This document shows positions 48,388 through 61,605 of a stretch of DNA of 64,000 nt, one piece after another (the first letter of the stretch is position 1; each line of letters begins with the position of its first letter). Source of the DNA: Hydractinia symbiolongicarpus. Lineage: Eukaryota > Cnidaria > Hydrozoa > Anthoathecata > Hydractiniidae. A program made the position numbers and the translations under genes. A model generated the notes under the pieces. The model saw only the letters and a list, made by a program, of their open reading frames with translations, made no database searches and was not told where the DNA came from. The DNA is taken from assembly GCF_029227915.1 (NCBI RefSeq), contig NC_079885.1, forward strand, positions 620,001 through 684,000. Reading direction: 5' to 3'.

Positions 48388-49198
48388 TTTCTTTGTATAC
48401 TTTTGACTATACGGGCCGAGTCCGGGATTTACGGGAAGTCGCGGGTTTTCGTTTGCTGGCGATTAAACTTCTTTTATTTAGCGTCTCAGCAAAAATGAAA
48501 ACATTTTTAAAAACTACAAGTCTCATGCGTTTTAGTGGTGAAAAAATAATTTAAAAAATCGTTCGGGAAATGAGTTTATTCCCTGGATACTTTCTTTGTA
48601 TACTTTTGACTATACGGGCCAAGCCGGGATTTACGGGAAATCGCGGGTTTTCGTTTGCCGGCGATTAAACTTCTTTTATTCAGCGTCTCATCAAAAATGA
48701 AAACATTTTTAAAAACTACAAGTCTTATGCCTTTTAGTGGTGAAAAAATAATTTAAAAAATCGTTTGGGAAATGAGTTTACTCCCTGGGTACTTTCTTTG
48801 TATACTTTTGACTATACGGGCCAAGCCGGGATTTACGGGAAATCGCGGGTTTTCGTTTGCCGGCGATTAAACTTCATTTATTCAGCGTCTCATCAAAAAT
48901 GAAAACATTTTTAAAAACTACAAGTCTTATGCGTTTTAGTGGTGAAAAAATAATTTAAAAAATCGTTCTGGAAATGAGTTTACTCACAGGGTACTTTCTT
49001 TGTATACATTCGACTATACGGGCCAAGCCCCGGATTTACGGGAAAACGCGGGATTTCGTTTGCCGGCGATTAAACCTCTTTTATTAAGCGTCTCATCAAA
49101 AATGAAAACATTTTTGAAAACTACAAGTGGTATGCGTTTTAGTGGTGAAAAAATAAATTTAAAAAATCGTTCGGGAAATGAGTTTACTCCCTGGGTAC
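48388..49198 (-). repeat. Block X, partial copy (4 monomers)
   Basis: Monomers end at 48590, 48792, 48994 and 49198. They match 51004-51813 (offset ~2616) with shared private variants TTTATTTAGCGTCTCAGC and CTTCATTTATTCAG, and match 35781-36590 in class order. The variants place this copy closer to the 51-kb copy than to the 36-kb copy. Confidence 0.86.
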
Positions 49199-49785
49199 TT
49201 TCTTTGTATACTTTTGACTATACGGGCCGAGTCCGGGATTTACGGGAAATCGCGGATTTTCGTTTGCCGGCGATTAAACTTCTTTTATTCAGCGTCTCAT
49301 CAAAAATAAAAACATTCTTGAAAACTACAAGTCTCATGCGTTTTAGTGGTGAAATAATAATTTAAAAAATCGTTTGGGAAATGAGTTTACACCCTGGGTA
49401 CTTTCTTTGTATACTTTTGACTATACGGGCCGAGTCCGGGATTTACGGGAAATCGCAGGTTTTCGTTTGCCGGCGATTAAACTTCTTTTATTCAGCGTCT
49501 CATCGAAAATAAAAACATTTTTAAAAACTACAAGTCTCAAGCGTTTTAGTGGTGAAAAAGTAATTTAAAAAATCGTTCGGGAAATCAGTTTACTCCCTGG
49601 GTACTTTCTTTGTATACTTTTGACTATACGGGCCAAGCCGGGATTTACGGGAAATCGCGGGTTTTCTTTTATTCAGCGTCTCATCAAAAATGAAAACATT
49701 TTTAAAAACTACAAGTCTTATGCGTTTTAGTGGTGAAAAAATAATTTAAAAAATCGTTCTGGAAATGTGTTTACTCCCTGGGTAC
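49199..49785 (-). repeat. 587-bp trimer, part of block Y
   Basis: Monomers end at 49401, 49604 and 49785 (203+203+181). Shared variants AAAAATAAAAACATTC, GAAAATAAAAACATT, GGGAAATCAGTTT and GGAAATGTGTTTACTCC also mark 52422-53008. The AAATCAGTTT change is the complement of the AACTGATTT seen in left-arm block Y. Confidence 0.86.
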
Positions 49786-50597
49786 TTTCTTTGTATACTT
49801 TTGACTATACGGGCCGAGTTCGGGATTTACAGGAAATCGCAGGTTTTCGTTTGCCGGCGATTAAACTGCTTTTATTCAGCGTCTCATCAAAAATGAAAAC
49901 ATTCTTGAAAACTACAAGTCTCATGCGTTTTAGTGGTGAAATAATAATTTAAAAAATCGTTTGGGAAATGAGTTTACTCCCTGGGTACTTTCTTTGTATA
50001 CTTTTGACTATACGGGCCGATTCCAGGATTTACGGGAAATCGCAGGTTTTCGTTTGCCGGCGATTAAACTTCTTTTATTCACCGTCTCATCAAAACTGAA
50101 AACATTTTTAAAAACTACAAGTCTCATGCGTTTTAGTGCTGAAAAAATAATTTAAAAAATCGTTCTGGAAATGAGTTTACTTACAGGGTACTTTCTTTGT
50201 ATACATTCGACTATACGGGCCAAGCCCAGGATTTACGGGAAATCGCGGGTTTTTGTTTTCCGGCGATTAAACCTCTTTCATTAAGCGTCTCATCAAAAAT
50301 GAAAACATTTTTGAAAACTACAAGTCTCATGCGTTTTAGTGGTGAAAAAAAAAATTAAAAAATCGTTCGGGAAATGAGTTTACTCCCTGGGTACTTTCTT
50401 TGTATACTTTTGACTATACGGGCCAAGCCCGGGATTTACGGGAAATCGCGGGTTTTCGTTTGCCGGCGATTAAACTTCTTTTATTCAGCGTCTCATCAAA
50501 AATGAAAACATTTTTGAAAACTACAAGTCTTATGCGTTTTAGTGGTGAAAAAATAATTTAAAAAATCGTTCTGGAAATGAGTTTACTCACAGGGTAC

Positions 50598-52218
50598 TTT
50601 CTTTGTATACATTCGACTATACGGGCCAAGCCCGGGATTTACGGGAAATCGCGGGTTTCCGTTTGCCGGCGATTAAACTTCTTTTATTCAGCGTCTCATC
50701 AAAAATGAAAACATTTTTAAAAACTACAAGTCTCATGGGCTTTAGTGGTGAAATAATAATTTAAAAAATCGTTCGGGAAATGAGTTTACACCCTGGGTAC
50801 TTTCTTATTATACTTTTGACTATACGGGCCGAGTCCGGGATTTACGGGAAATCGCAGGTTTTCGTTTGCCGGCGATTAAACTTCTTTCATTCAGCGTCTC
50901 ATCAAAAATGAAAACATTTTTGAAAACTACAAGTCTCATGCGTTTTAGTGGTGAAAATATAATTTAAAAAATCGTTCGGGAAATGAGTTTACTCCCTGGG
51001 TACTTTCTTTGTATACTTTTGACTATACGGGCCGAGTCCGGGATTTACGGGAAGTCGCGGGTTTTCGTTTGCCGGCGATTAAACTTCTTTTATTTAGCGT
51101 CTCAGCAAAAACGAAAACATTTTTAAAAACTACAAGTCTCATGCGTTTTAGTGTTGAAAAAATAATTTAAAAAATCGTTCGGGAAATGACTTTATTCCCT
51201 GGATACTTTCTTTGTATACTTTTGACTATACGGGCCAAGCCGGGATTTACGGGAAATCGCGGGTTTTCGTTTGCCGGCGATTAAACTTCTTTTATTCAGC
51301 GTCTCATCAAAAATGAAAACATTTTTAAAAACTACAAGTCTTATGCGTTTTAGTGGTGAAAAAATAATTCAAAAAATCGTTTGGGAAATGAGTTTACTCC
51401 CTGGGTACTTTCTTTGTATACTTTTGACTATACGGGCCAAGCCGGGATTTAGGGAAATCGCGGGTTTTCGTTTGCCGACGATTAAACTTCATTTATTCAG
51501 TGTCTCATCAAAAATGAAAACATATTTAAAAACTACAAGTCTTATGCGTTTTAGTGGTGAAAAAATAATTTAAAAAATCGTTCTGGAAATGAGTTTACTC
51601 ACAGGGTACTTTCTTTGTATACATTCGACTATACGAGCCAAGCCCCGGATTTACGGGAAAACGCGGGATTTCGTTTGCCGGCGATTAAACCTCTTTCATT
51701 AAGCGTCCCATCAAAAATGAAAACATTTTTGAAAACTACAAGTCTCATGCGTTTTAGTGGTGAAAAAATAAATTTAAAAAATCGTTCGGGAAATGAGTTT
51801 ACTCCCTGGGTACTTTCTTTGTATACTTTTGACTATACGGGCCGAGTCCGGGATTTACGGGAAATCGCGGATTTTCGTTTGCCGGCGATTAAACTTCTTT
51901 TATTCAGCGACCCATCAAATATGAAATTTTTTTTGAAAACTACAAGTCTCATGCGTTTAGTGGTAAAAAAATAATATAAAAAATCGTTCGGGAAATGACT
52001 TTACTCCCTGGGTACTTTCTTTTTGTACTTTTGACTATACGGGCCAAGCCCGGGATTTACGGGAAATCGCGGGTTTTTGTTTGCTGGCGATTAAACTTCT
52101 TTTATTCAGCGTCTCATCAAAAATGAAAACATTTTTAAAAACTACAAGTCTTATGCGTTTTAGTGGTGAAAAAATAATTTAAAAAATCGTTCTGGAAATG
52201 AGTTTACTCACAGGGTAC
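50598..52218 (-). repeat. Block X, outer right-arm copy (8 monomers)
   Basis: Boundaries at 50800, 51003, 51206, 51408, 51609, 51813, 52015 and 52218 correspond to 35577, 35780, 35983, 36184, 36386, 36590, 36792 and 36995, with an offset of 15223 or 15224 bp throughout. Class order is identical. Left of 50597 the match stops: 50597 is a CTCACAGGG boundary while 35374 is TCCCTGGG. Confidence 0.87.
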
Positions 52219-54996
52219 TTTCTTTGTATACATTCGACTATACGGGCCAAGCCCAGGATTTACGGGAAATCGCGGGTTTTTGTTTTCCGGCGATTAAACC
52301 TCTTTCATTAAGCGTCTCATCAAAAATGAAAACATTTTTGAAAACTACCAGTCTCATGCGTTTTAGTGGTAAAAAAAAAAATTAAAAAATCGTTCGGGAA
52401 TTGAGTTTACTCCCTGGGTACTTTCTTTGTATACTTTTGACTATACGGGCCGAGTCCGGGATTTACGGGAAATCGCAGGTTTTCGTTTGCCGGCGATTAA
52501 ACTTCTTTTATTCAGCGTCTCATCAAAAATAAAAACATTCTTGAAAACTACAAGTCTCATGCGTTTTAGTGGTGAAATAATAATTTAAAAAATCGTTTGG
52601 GAAATGAGTTTACACCCTGGGTACTTTCTTTGTATACTTTTGACTATACGGGCCGAGTCCGGGATTTACGGGAAATCGCAGGTTTTCGTTTGCCGGCGAT
52701 TAAACTTCTTTTATTCAGCGTCTCATCGAAAATAAAAACATTTTTAAAAACTACAAGTCTCATGCGTTTTAGTGGTGAAAAAGTAATTTAAAAAATCGTT
52801 CGGGAAATCAGTTTACTCCCTGGGTACTTTCTTTGTATACTTTTGACTATACGGGCCAAGCCGGGATTTACGGGAAATCGCGGGTTTTCTTTTATTCAGC
52901 GTCTCATCAAAAATGAAAACATTTTTAAAAACTACAAGTCTTATGCGTTTTAGTGGTGAAAAAATAATTTAAAAAATCGTTCTGGAAATGTGTTTACTCC
53001 CTGGGTACTTTCTTTGTATACTTTTGACTATACGGGCCGAGTCCGGGATTTACAGGAAATCGCAGGTTTTCGTTTGCCGGCGATTAAACTGCTTTTATTC
53101 AGCGTCTCATCAAAAATGAAAACATTCTTGAAAACTACAAGTCTCATGCGTTTTAGTGCTTAAAAAGTAATTTAAAAAATCGTTCTGGAAATGAGTTTAC
53201 TCACAGGGTACTTTCTTTGTATACATTCGACTATACGGGCCAAGCCCAGGATTTACGGGAAATCGCGGGTTTTTGTTTTCCGGCGATTAAACCTCTTTCA
53301 TTAAGCGTCTCATCAAAAATGAAAACATTTTTGAAAACTACAAGTCTCATGCGTTTTAGTGGTGAAAAAAAAAATTAAAAAATCGTTCGGGAAATGAGTT
53401 TACTCCCTGGGTACTTTCTTTGTATACTTTTGACTATACGGGCCGAGTCCGGGATTAACGGGAAATCGCAGGTTTTCGTTTGCCGGCGATTAAACTTCTT
53501 TTATTCAGCGTCTCTTCGAAAATGAAAACATTTTTAAAAACTACAAGTCTCATGCGTTTTAGTGGTGATAAAGTAATTTAAAAAATCGTTCGGGAAATCA
53601 GTTTACTCCCTGGGTACTTTCTTTGTATACTTTTGACTATAGGGGCCAAGCCGGGATTTACGGGAAATCGCGGGTTTTCTTTTTATTCAGCGTCTCATCA
53701 AAAATGAAAACATTTTTAAAAACTACAAGTCTTATGCGTTTTAGTGGTGAAAAAATAATTTAAAAAATCGTTCTGGAAATGAGTTTACTCCCTGGGTACT
53801 TTCTTTGTATACTTTTGATTATACGGGCCGAGTCCGGGATTTACAGGAATTCGCAGGTTTTCGTTTGCCGGCGATTAAACTGCTTTTATTCAGCGTCTCA
53901 TCAAAAATGAAAACATTCTTGAAAACTACAAGTCTCATGCGTTTTAGTGGTGAAATAATAATTTAAAAAATCGTTTGGGAAATGAGTTTACTCCCTGGGT
54001 ACTTTCTTTGTATACTTTTGACTATACGGGCCGAGTCCAGGATTTACGGGAAATCGCAGGTTTTCGTTTGCCGGCGATTAAACTTCTTTTATTCACCGTC
54101 TCATCAAAAATGAAAACATTTTTAAAAACTACAAGTCTCATGCGTTTTAGTGGTGAAAAAATAATTTAAAAAATCGTTCTGGAAATGAGTTTACTCACAG
54201 GGTACTTTCTTTGTATACATTCGACTATACGGGCCAAGCCCAGGATTTACGGGAAATCGCGGGTTTTTGTTTTCCGGCGATTAAACCTCTTTCATTAAGC
54301 GTCTCATCAAAAATGAAAACATTTTTGAAAACTACAAGTCTCATGCGTTTTAGTGGTGAAAAAAAAAATTAAAAAATCGTTCGGGAAATGAGTTTACTCC
54401 CTGGGTACTTTCTTTGTATACTTTTGACTATACGGGCCGAGTCCGGGATTTACGGGAAATCGCAGGTTTTCGTTTGCCGGCGATTAAACTTCTTTTATTC
54501 AGCGTCTCATCAAAAATAAAAACATTCTTGAAAACTACAAGTCTCATGCGTTTTAGTGGTGAAATAATAATTTAAAAAATCGTTTGGGAAATGAGTTTAC
54601 ACCCTGGGTACTTTCTTTGTATACTTTTGACTATACGGGCCGAGTCCGGGATTTACGGGAAATCGCAGGTTTTCGTTTGCCGGCGATTAAACTTCTTTTA
54701 TTCAGCGTCTCATCGAAAATAAAAACATTTTTAAAAACTACAAGTCTCATGCGTTTTAGTGGTGAAAAAGTAATTTAAAAAATCGTTCGGGAAATCAGTT
54801 TACTCCCTGGGTACTTTCTTTGTATACTTTTGACTATACGGGCCAAGCCGGGATTTACGGGAAATCGCGGGTTTTCTTTTTATTCAGCGTCTCATCAAAA
54901 ATGAAAACATTTTTAAAAACTACAAGTCTTATGCGTTTTAGTGGTGAAAAAATAATTTAAAAAATCGTTTGGGAAATGAGTTTACTCCCTGGGTAC
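52219..54996 (-). repeat. Block Y, right-arm copies at 1987-bp offset
   Basis: 52219-53008 (790 bp) and 54206-54996 (791 bp) have the same four classes in the same order as left-arm 26978-27768, read on the - strand: 181/182-bp deletion class, AACTGATTT class, CCAAACG/CAAGAATG class, and the CTTAATGAAAGAGG class with a long T-run. 53009-54205 between them holds a partly matching hexamer that includes an 182-bp monomer (53618-53799). The 182-bp sub-variant with one extra A occurs in both arms. Confidence 0.87.
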
Positions 54997-56216
54997 TTTC
55001 TTTGTATACTTTTGATTATACGGGCCGAGTCAAGGGTTTACGGGAAATGGCGCGGGTTTTCGTTTGCCGGCGATTAAACTTCTTTTATTCAGCGTCTTAT
55101 CAAAAATGAAAACATTTTTAAAAACTACAAGTCTCATGCGTTTTAGTGGTGAAATAATAATTTAAAAAATCGTTTGGGAAATGAGTTTACTCCCTGGGTA
55201 CTTTCTTTGTATACTTTTGATTATACGGGCCGAGTCCGGGATTTACAGGAATTCGCAGGTTTTCGTTTGCCGGCGATTAAACTGCTTTTATTCAGCGTCT
55301 CATCAAAAATGAAAACATTCTTGAAAACTACAAGTCTCATGCGTTTTAGTGGTGAAATAATAATTTAAAAAATCGTTTGGGAAATGAGTTTACTCCCTGG
55401 GTACTTTCTTTGTATACTTTTGACTATACGGGCCGAGTCCAGGATTTACGGGAAATCGCAGGTTTTCGTTTGCCGGCGATTAAACTTCTTTTATTCACCG
55501 TCTCATCAAAAATAAAAACATTTTTAAAAACTACAAGTCTCATGCGTTTTAGTGGTGAAAAAAAAAATTAAAAAATCGTTCGGGAAATGAGTTTACTCCC
55601 TGGGTACTTTCTTTGTATACTTTTGACTATACGGGCCGAGTCCGGGATTTACGGGAAATCGCAGGTTTTCGTTTGCCGGCGATTAAACTTCTTTTATTCA
55701 GCGTCTCATCAAAAATAAAAACATTCTTGAAAACTACAAGTCTCATGCGTTTTAGTGGTGAAATAATAATTTAAAAAATCGTTTGGGAAATGAGTTTACA
55801 CCCTGGGTACTTTCTTTGTATACTTTTGACTATACGGGCCGAGTCCGGGATTTACGGGAAATCGCAGGTTTTCGTTTGCCGGCGAGTAAACTTCTTTTAT
55901 TCAGCGTCTCATCGAAAATAAAAACATTTTTAAAAACTACAAGTCTCATGCGTTTTAGTGGTGAAATAATAATTTAAAAAATCGTTTGGGAAATGAGTTT
56001 ACACCCTGGGTACTTTCTTTGTATACTTTTGACTATACGGGCCGAGTCCGGGATTTACGGGAAGTCGCGGGTTTTCGTTTTCCGGCGATTAAACTTCTTT
56101 TATTCAGCGTCTCAGCAAAAATGAAAACATTTTTAAAAACTACAAGTCTCATGCGTTTTAGTGGTGAAAAAATAATTTAAAAAATCGTTCGGGAAATGAG
56201 TTTAATCCCTGGATAC
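54997..56216 (-). repeat. Mixed monomers between HOR clusters
   Basis: Six monomers of about 203 bp combine classes seen in blocks Y and X (AAAATAAAAACATT variants near 55510, 55710 and 55915; AGTCGCGGG with GTCTCAGC near 56065-56115). 55055 has GGCGCGGGTTTT, a two-base insertion. No repeating order is visible. Confidence 0.75.
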
Positions 56217-59200
56217 TTTCTTTGTATACTTTTGACTATACGGGCCAAGCCGGGATTTACGGGAAATCGCGGGTTTTCTTTTATTCAGCGTCTCATCAAA
56301 AATGAAAACATTTTTAAAAACTACAAGTCTTATGCGTTTTAGTGGTGAAAAAATAATTTAAAAAATCGTTCTGGAAATGAATTTACTCCCTGGGTACTTT
56401 CTTTGTATACTTTTGACTATACGGGCCGAGTCCGGGATTTACGGGAAATCGCAGGTTTTCGTTTGCCGGCGATTAAACTGCTTTTATTCAGCGTCTCATC
56501 AAAAATGATAACATTCTAGAAAACTACAAGTCTCATGCGTTTTAGTGGTGAAATAATAATTTAAAAAATCGTTTGGGAAATGAGTTTACTCCCTGGGTAC
56601 TTTCTTTGTATACTTTTGACTATACGGGCCGAGTCCAGGATTTACGGGAAATCGCAGGTTGTCGTTTGCCGGCAATTAAACTTCTTTTATTCACCGTCTC
56701 ATCAAAAATGAAAGCTTTTTTAAAAACTACAAGTGTCATGCGTGTTAGTGGTGAAAAAATAATTTAAAAAATCGTTCGGGAAATGAGTTTACTCCCTGGG
56801 TACTTTCTTTGTATACTTTTGATTACACGGGCCGAGTCCAGGGTTTACGGGAAATGGCGGGTTTTCGTTTGCCGGCGATTAAACTTCTTTTATTCAGCGT
56901 CTCATCAAAAATGAAAACATTTTTAAAAACTACAAGTCTCATGGGCTTTAGTGGTGAAATAATAATTTAAAAAATCGTTCGGAAAATGAGTTTACACCCT
57001 GGGTACTTTCTTATTATACTTTTGACTATACGGGCTGAGTGCAGGATTCACGGGAAGTCGCGGGTTTTCGTTTTCCGGCGATTAAACTTCTTTTATTCAG
57101 CGTCTCATCAAAAATGAAAACATTTTTGAAAACTACAAGTCTCATGCGTTTTAGTGGTGAAAATATAATTTAAAAAATCGTTCGGGAAATGAGTTTACTC
57201 CCTGGGTACTTTCTTTGTATACTTTTGACTATACGGGCTGAGTGCAGGATTCACGGGAAGTCGCGGGTTTTCGTTTTCCGGCGATTAAACTTCTTTTATT
57301 CAGCGTCTCAGCAAAAATGAAAACATTTTTAAAAACTACAAGTCTCATGCGTTTTAGTGGTGAAAAAATAATTTAAAAAATCGTTCGAGAAATGAGTTTA
57401 ATCCCTGGATACTTTCTTTGTATACTTTTGACTATACGGGCCAAGCCGGGATTTACAGGAAATCGCCGGTTTTCTTTTATTCAGCGTCTCATAAAAAATG
57501 AAAACATTTTTAAAAACTACAAGTCTTATGCGTTTTAGTGGTGAAAAAATAATTTAAAAAATCGTTCTGGAAATGAATTTACTCCCTGGGTACTTTCTTT
57601 GTATACTTTTGACTATACGGGCCGAGTCCGGGATTTACGGGAAATCGCAGGTTTTCGTTTGCCGGCGATTAAACTGCTTTTATTCAGCGTCTCATCAAAA
57701 ATGATAACATTCTAGAAAACTACAAGTCTCATGCGTTTTAGTGGTGAAATAATAATTTAAAAAATCGTTTGGGAAATGAGTTTACTCCCTGGGTACTTTC
57801 TTTGTATACTTTTGACTATACGGGCCGAGTCCAGGATTTACGGGAAATCGCAGGTTTTCGTTTGCCGGCAATTAAACTTCTTTTATTCACCGTCTCATCA
57901 AAAATGAAAGCTTTTTTAAAAACTACAAGTGTCATGCGTGTTAGTGGTGAAAAAATAATTTAAAAAATCGTTCGGGAAATGAGTTTACTCCCTGGGTACT
58001 TTCTTTGTATACTTTTGATTACACGGGCCGAGTCCAGGGTTTACGGGAAATGGCGGGTTTTCGTTTGCCGGCGATTAAACTTCTTTTATTCAGCGTCTCA
58101 TCAAAAATGAAAACATTTTTAAAAACTACAAGTCTCATGGGCTTTAGTGGTGAAATAATAATTTAAAAAATCGTTCGGAAAATGAGTTTACACCCTGGGT
58201 ACTTTCTTATTATACTTTTGATTATACGGGCCGAGTCCGGGATTTACGGGAAATCGCAGCTTTTCGTTTGCCGGCGATTAAACTTCTTTCATTCAGCGTC
58301 TCATCAAAAATGAAAACATTTTTGAAAACTACAAGTCTCATGCGTTTTAGTGGTGAAAATATAATTTAAAAAATCGTTCGGGAAATGAGTTTACTCCCTG
58401 GGTACTTTCTTTGTATACTTTTGACTATACGGGCTGAGTGCAGGATTCACGGGAAGTCGCGGGTTTTCGTTTCCCGGCGATTAAACTTCTTTTATTCAGC
58501 GTCTCAGCAAAAATGAAAACATTTTTAAAAACTACAAGTCTCATGCGTTTTAGTGGTGAAAAAATAATTTAAAAAATCGTTCGGGAAATGAGTTTAATCC
58601 CTGGATACTTTCTTTGTATACTTTTGATTACACGGGCCGAGTCCAGGGTTTACGGGAAATGGCGGGTTTTCGTTTGCCGGCGATTAAACTTCTTTTATTC
58701 AGCGTCTCATCAAAAATGAAAACATTTTTAAAAACTACAAGTCTCATGGGCTTTAGTGGTGAAATAATAATTTAAAAAATCGTTCGGAAAATGAGTTTAC
58801 ACCCTGGGTACTTTCTTATTATACTTTTGATTATACGGGCCGAGTCCGGGATTTACGGGAAATCGCAGGTTTTCGTTTGCCGGCGATTAAACTTCTTTCA
58901 TTCAGCGTCTCATCAAAAATGAAAACATTTTTGAAAACTACAAGTCTCATGCGTTTTAGTGGTGAAAATATAATTTAAAAAATCGTTCGGGAAATGAGTT
59001 TACTCCCTGGGTACTTTCTTTGTATACTTTTGACTATACGGGCTGAGTGCGGGATTCACGGGAAGTCGCGGGTTTTCGTTTCCCGGCGATTAAACTTCTT
59101 TTATTCAGCGTCTCAGCAAAAATGAAAACATTTTTAAAAACTACAAGTCTCATGCGTTTTAGTGGTGAAAAAATAATTTAAAAAATCGTTCGGGAAATGA

Positions 59201-59217
59201 GTTTAATCCCTGGATGC
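56217..59217 (-). repeat. Second 1196-bp HOR family (2.5 copies)
   Basis: 56217-57412 and 57413-58608 are each 181+5x203 = 1196 bp. They share ATGATAACATTCTAGAAAAC, AAAGCTTTTTTAAAAAC, GATTACACGGG and CATGCGTGTTAG. The last three monomers (58000-58608) are repeated again as 58609-59217. The unit has the same length as block H but a different class content (it includes the TTATTATAC and TTAATCCCTGGATAC classes), so the equal length comes from equal monomer composition, not from common descent as a unit. Confidence 0.88.
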
Positions 59218-61605
59218 TTTCTTTGTATACTTTTGACTATACGGGCCGAGTCCGAGATTTACGGGAAATCGCAGGTTTTCGTTTGCCGGCGATTAAACTT
59301 CTTTTATTCAGCGTCTCATCAAAAATGAAAACATTTTTAAAAACTACAAGTCTCATGCGTTTTAGTGGTGAAATAATAATTTTAAAAATCGTTTGGGAAA
59401 TGAGTTTACACCCTGGGTACTTTCTTTGTATACTTTTGACTATACGGGCCGAGTCCAGGATTTACGGGAAATCGCAGGTTTTCGTTTGCCGGCGATTAAA
59501 CTTCTTTTATTCAGCGTCTCATCGAAAATGAAAACATTTTTAAAAACTACAAGTCTCATGCGTTTTAGTGGTGAAAAAGTAATTTAAAAAATCGTTAGGG
59601 AAATGAGTTTACTTCCTGGGTACTTTCTTTGTATACTTTTGACTATACGGGCCAAGCCGGGATTTACGGGAAATCGCGGGTTTTCTTTTATTCAGCGTCT
59701 CATCAAAAATGAAAACATTTTTAAAAACTACAAGTCTTATGCGTTTTAGTGGTGAAAAAATAATTTAAAAAATCGTTCTGGAAATGAGTTTACTCCCTGG
59801 GTACTTTCTTTGTATACTTTTGACTATACGGGCCGAGTCCGGGATTTACGGGAAATCGCAGGTTTTCGTTTGCCGGCGATACTGCTTTTATTCAGCGTCT
59901 CATCAAAAATGATAGCATTCTTGAAAACTACAAGTCTCATGCGTTTTAGTGGTGAAATAATAATTTAAAAAATCGTTCGGAAAATGAGTTTACACCCTGG
60001 GTACTTTCTTATTATACTTTTGATTATACGGGCCGAGTCCAGGATTTACGGGAAATCGCAGGTTTTCGTTTGCCGGCGATTAAACTTCTTTTATTCAAAG
60101 TCTCATCAAAAATGAAAACTTTTTTAAAAACTACAAGTGTCATGCGTTTTAGTGGTGAAAAAATAATTTAAAAAATCGTTCGGGAAATGAGTTTACTCCC
60201 TGGGTACTTTCTTTGTATACTTTTGATTATACGGGCCGAGTCCAGGGTTTACGGGAAATGGCGGGTTTTCGTTTGCCGGCGATTAAACTTCTTTTATTCA
60301 GCGTCTCATCAAAAATGAAAACATTTTTAAAAACTACAAGTCTCATGGGCTTTAGTGGTGAAATAATAATTTAAAAAATCGTTCGGAAAATGAGTTTACA
60401 CCCTGGGTACTTTCTTATTATACTTTTGATTATACGGGCCGAGTCCAGGATTTACGGGAAATCGCAGGTTTTCGTTTGCCGGCGATTAAACTTCTTTTAT
60501 TCAGCGTCTCATCGAAAATGAAAACATTTTTAAAAACTACAAGTCTCATGCGTTTTAGTGGTGAAAAAGTAATTTAAAAAATCGTTCGGGAAATGAGTTT
60601 ACTTCCTGGGTACTTTCTTTGTATACTTTTGACTATACAGGCCCAGCCGGGATTTACGGGAAATCGCGGGTTTTCTTTTATTCACCGTCTCATCGAAAAT
60701 GAAAACATTTTTAAAAACTACAAGTCTCATGCGTTTTAGTGCTGAAAAAATAATTTAAAAAATCGTTCGGGAAATGAGTTTACTCCCTGGGTACTTTCTT
60801 TGTATACTTTTGACTATACGGGCCAAGCCGGGATTTACGGGAAATCACGGGTTTTCGTTTGCCGGCGATTAAACTTCTTTTATTCAGCGTCTCATCAAAA
60901 ATGAAAACATTTTTAAAAACTACAAGTCTCATGCGTTTTAGTGGTGAAAAAATAAATTTAAAAAATCGTTCCGGAAATGAGTTTACTCACTGGGTACTTT
61001 ATTTGTACACTTTTGACTATACGGGCCGAGTCCGGGATTTACGGGAAATCGCAGATTTTCGTTTGCCGGCGATTAAACTTCTTTTATTCAGCGTCCCATC
61101 AAATATGAAAACATTTTTGAAAACTACAAGTCTCATGCGTTTAGTGGTAAAAAAATAATATAAAAAATCGTTCGGGAAATGAGTTTACTCCCTGGGTACT
61201 TTCTTGTTATACTTTTGACTATACGGGCCAAACCCGGGATTTACGGGAAATCGCGGGTTTTTGTTTGCCGGCGATTAAACTTCTTTTATTCAGCGTCTCA
61301 TCAAAAATGAAAACATTTTTAAAAACTACAAGTCTTATGCGTTTTAGTGGTGAAATAATAATTAAAAAAATCGCTTGGGAAATGAGTTTACTCCCTGGGT
61401 ACTTTCTTTGTATACTTTTGACTATACGGGCCGAGTCCAGGATTTACTGGAAATCGCAAGTTTTCGTTTGCCGGCGATTAAACTTCTTTTATTCACCGTC
61501 CCATCGAAAATGAAAACATTTTTAAAAACTACAAGTCTCATGCGTTTTAGTGCTGAAAAAATAATTTAAAAAATCGTTCGGGAAATGAGTTTACTCCATG
61601 GGTAC
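59218..61605 (-). repeat. Mixed monomers with small deletions
   Basis: Twelve monomers (ends near 59420, 59623, 59804, 60004, 60207, 60410, 60613, 60794, 60997, 61200, 61402, 61605). Two are 181 bp. The copy ending near 60004 is about 3 bp short (GGCGATACTGC, with TAAA reduced) and has ATGATAGCATTC. Classes from blocks H and X alternate without a fixed order. Confidence 0.75.

Noticed and set aside
56217-58608. The 1196-bp units here as further copies of block H (40445-47010)
   Set aside because: The length is equal only because both have one 181-bp and five 203-bp monomers. The class content and private variants differ.
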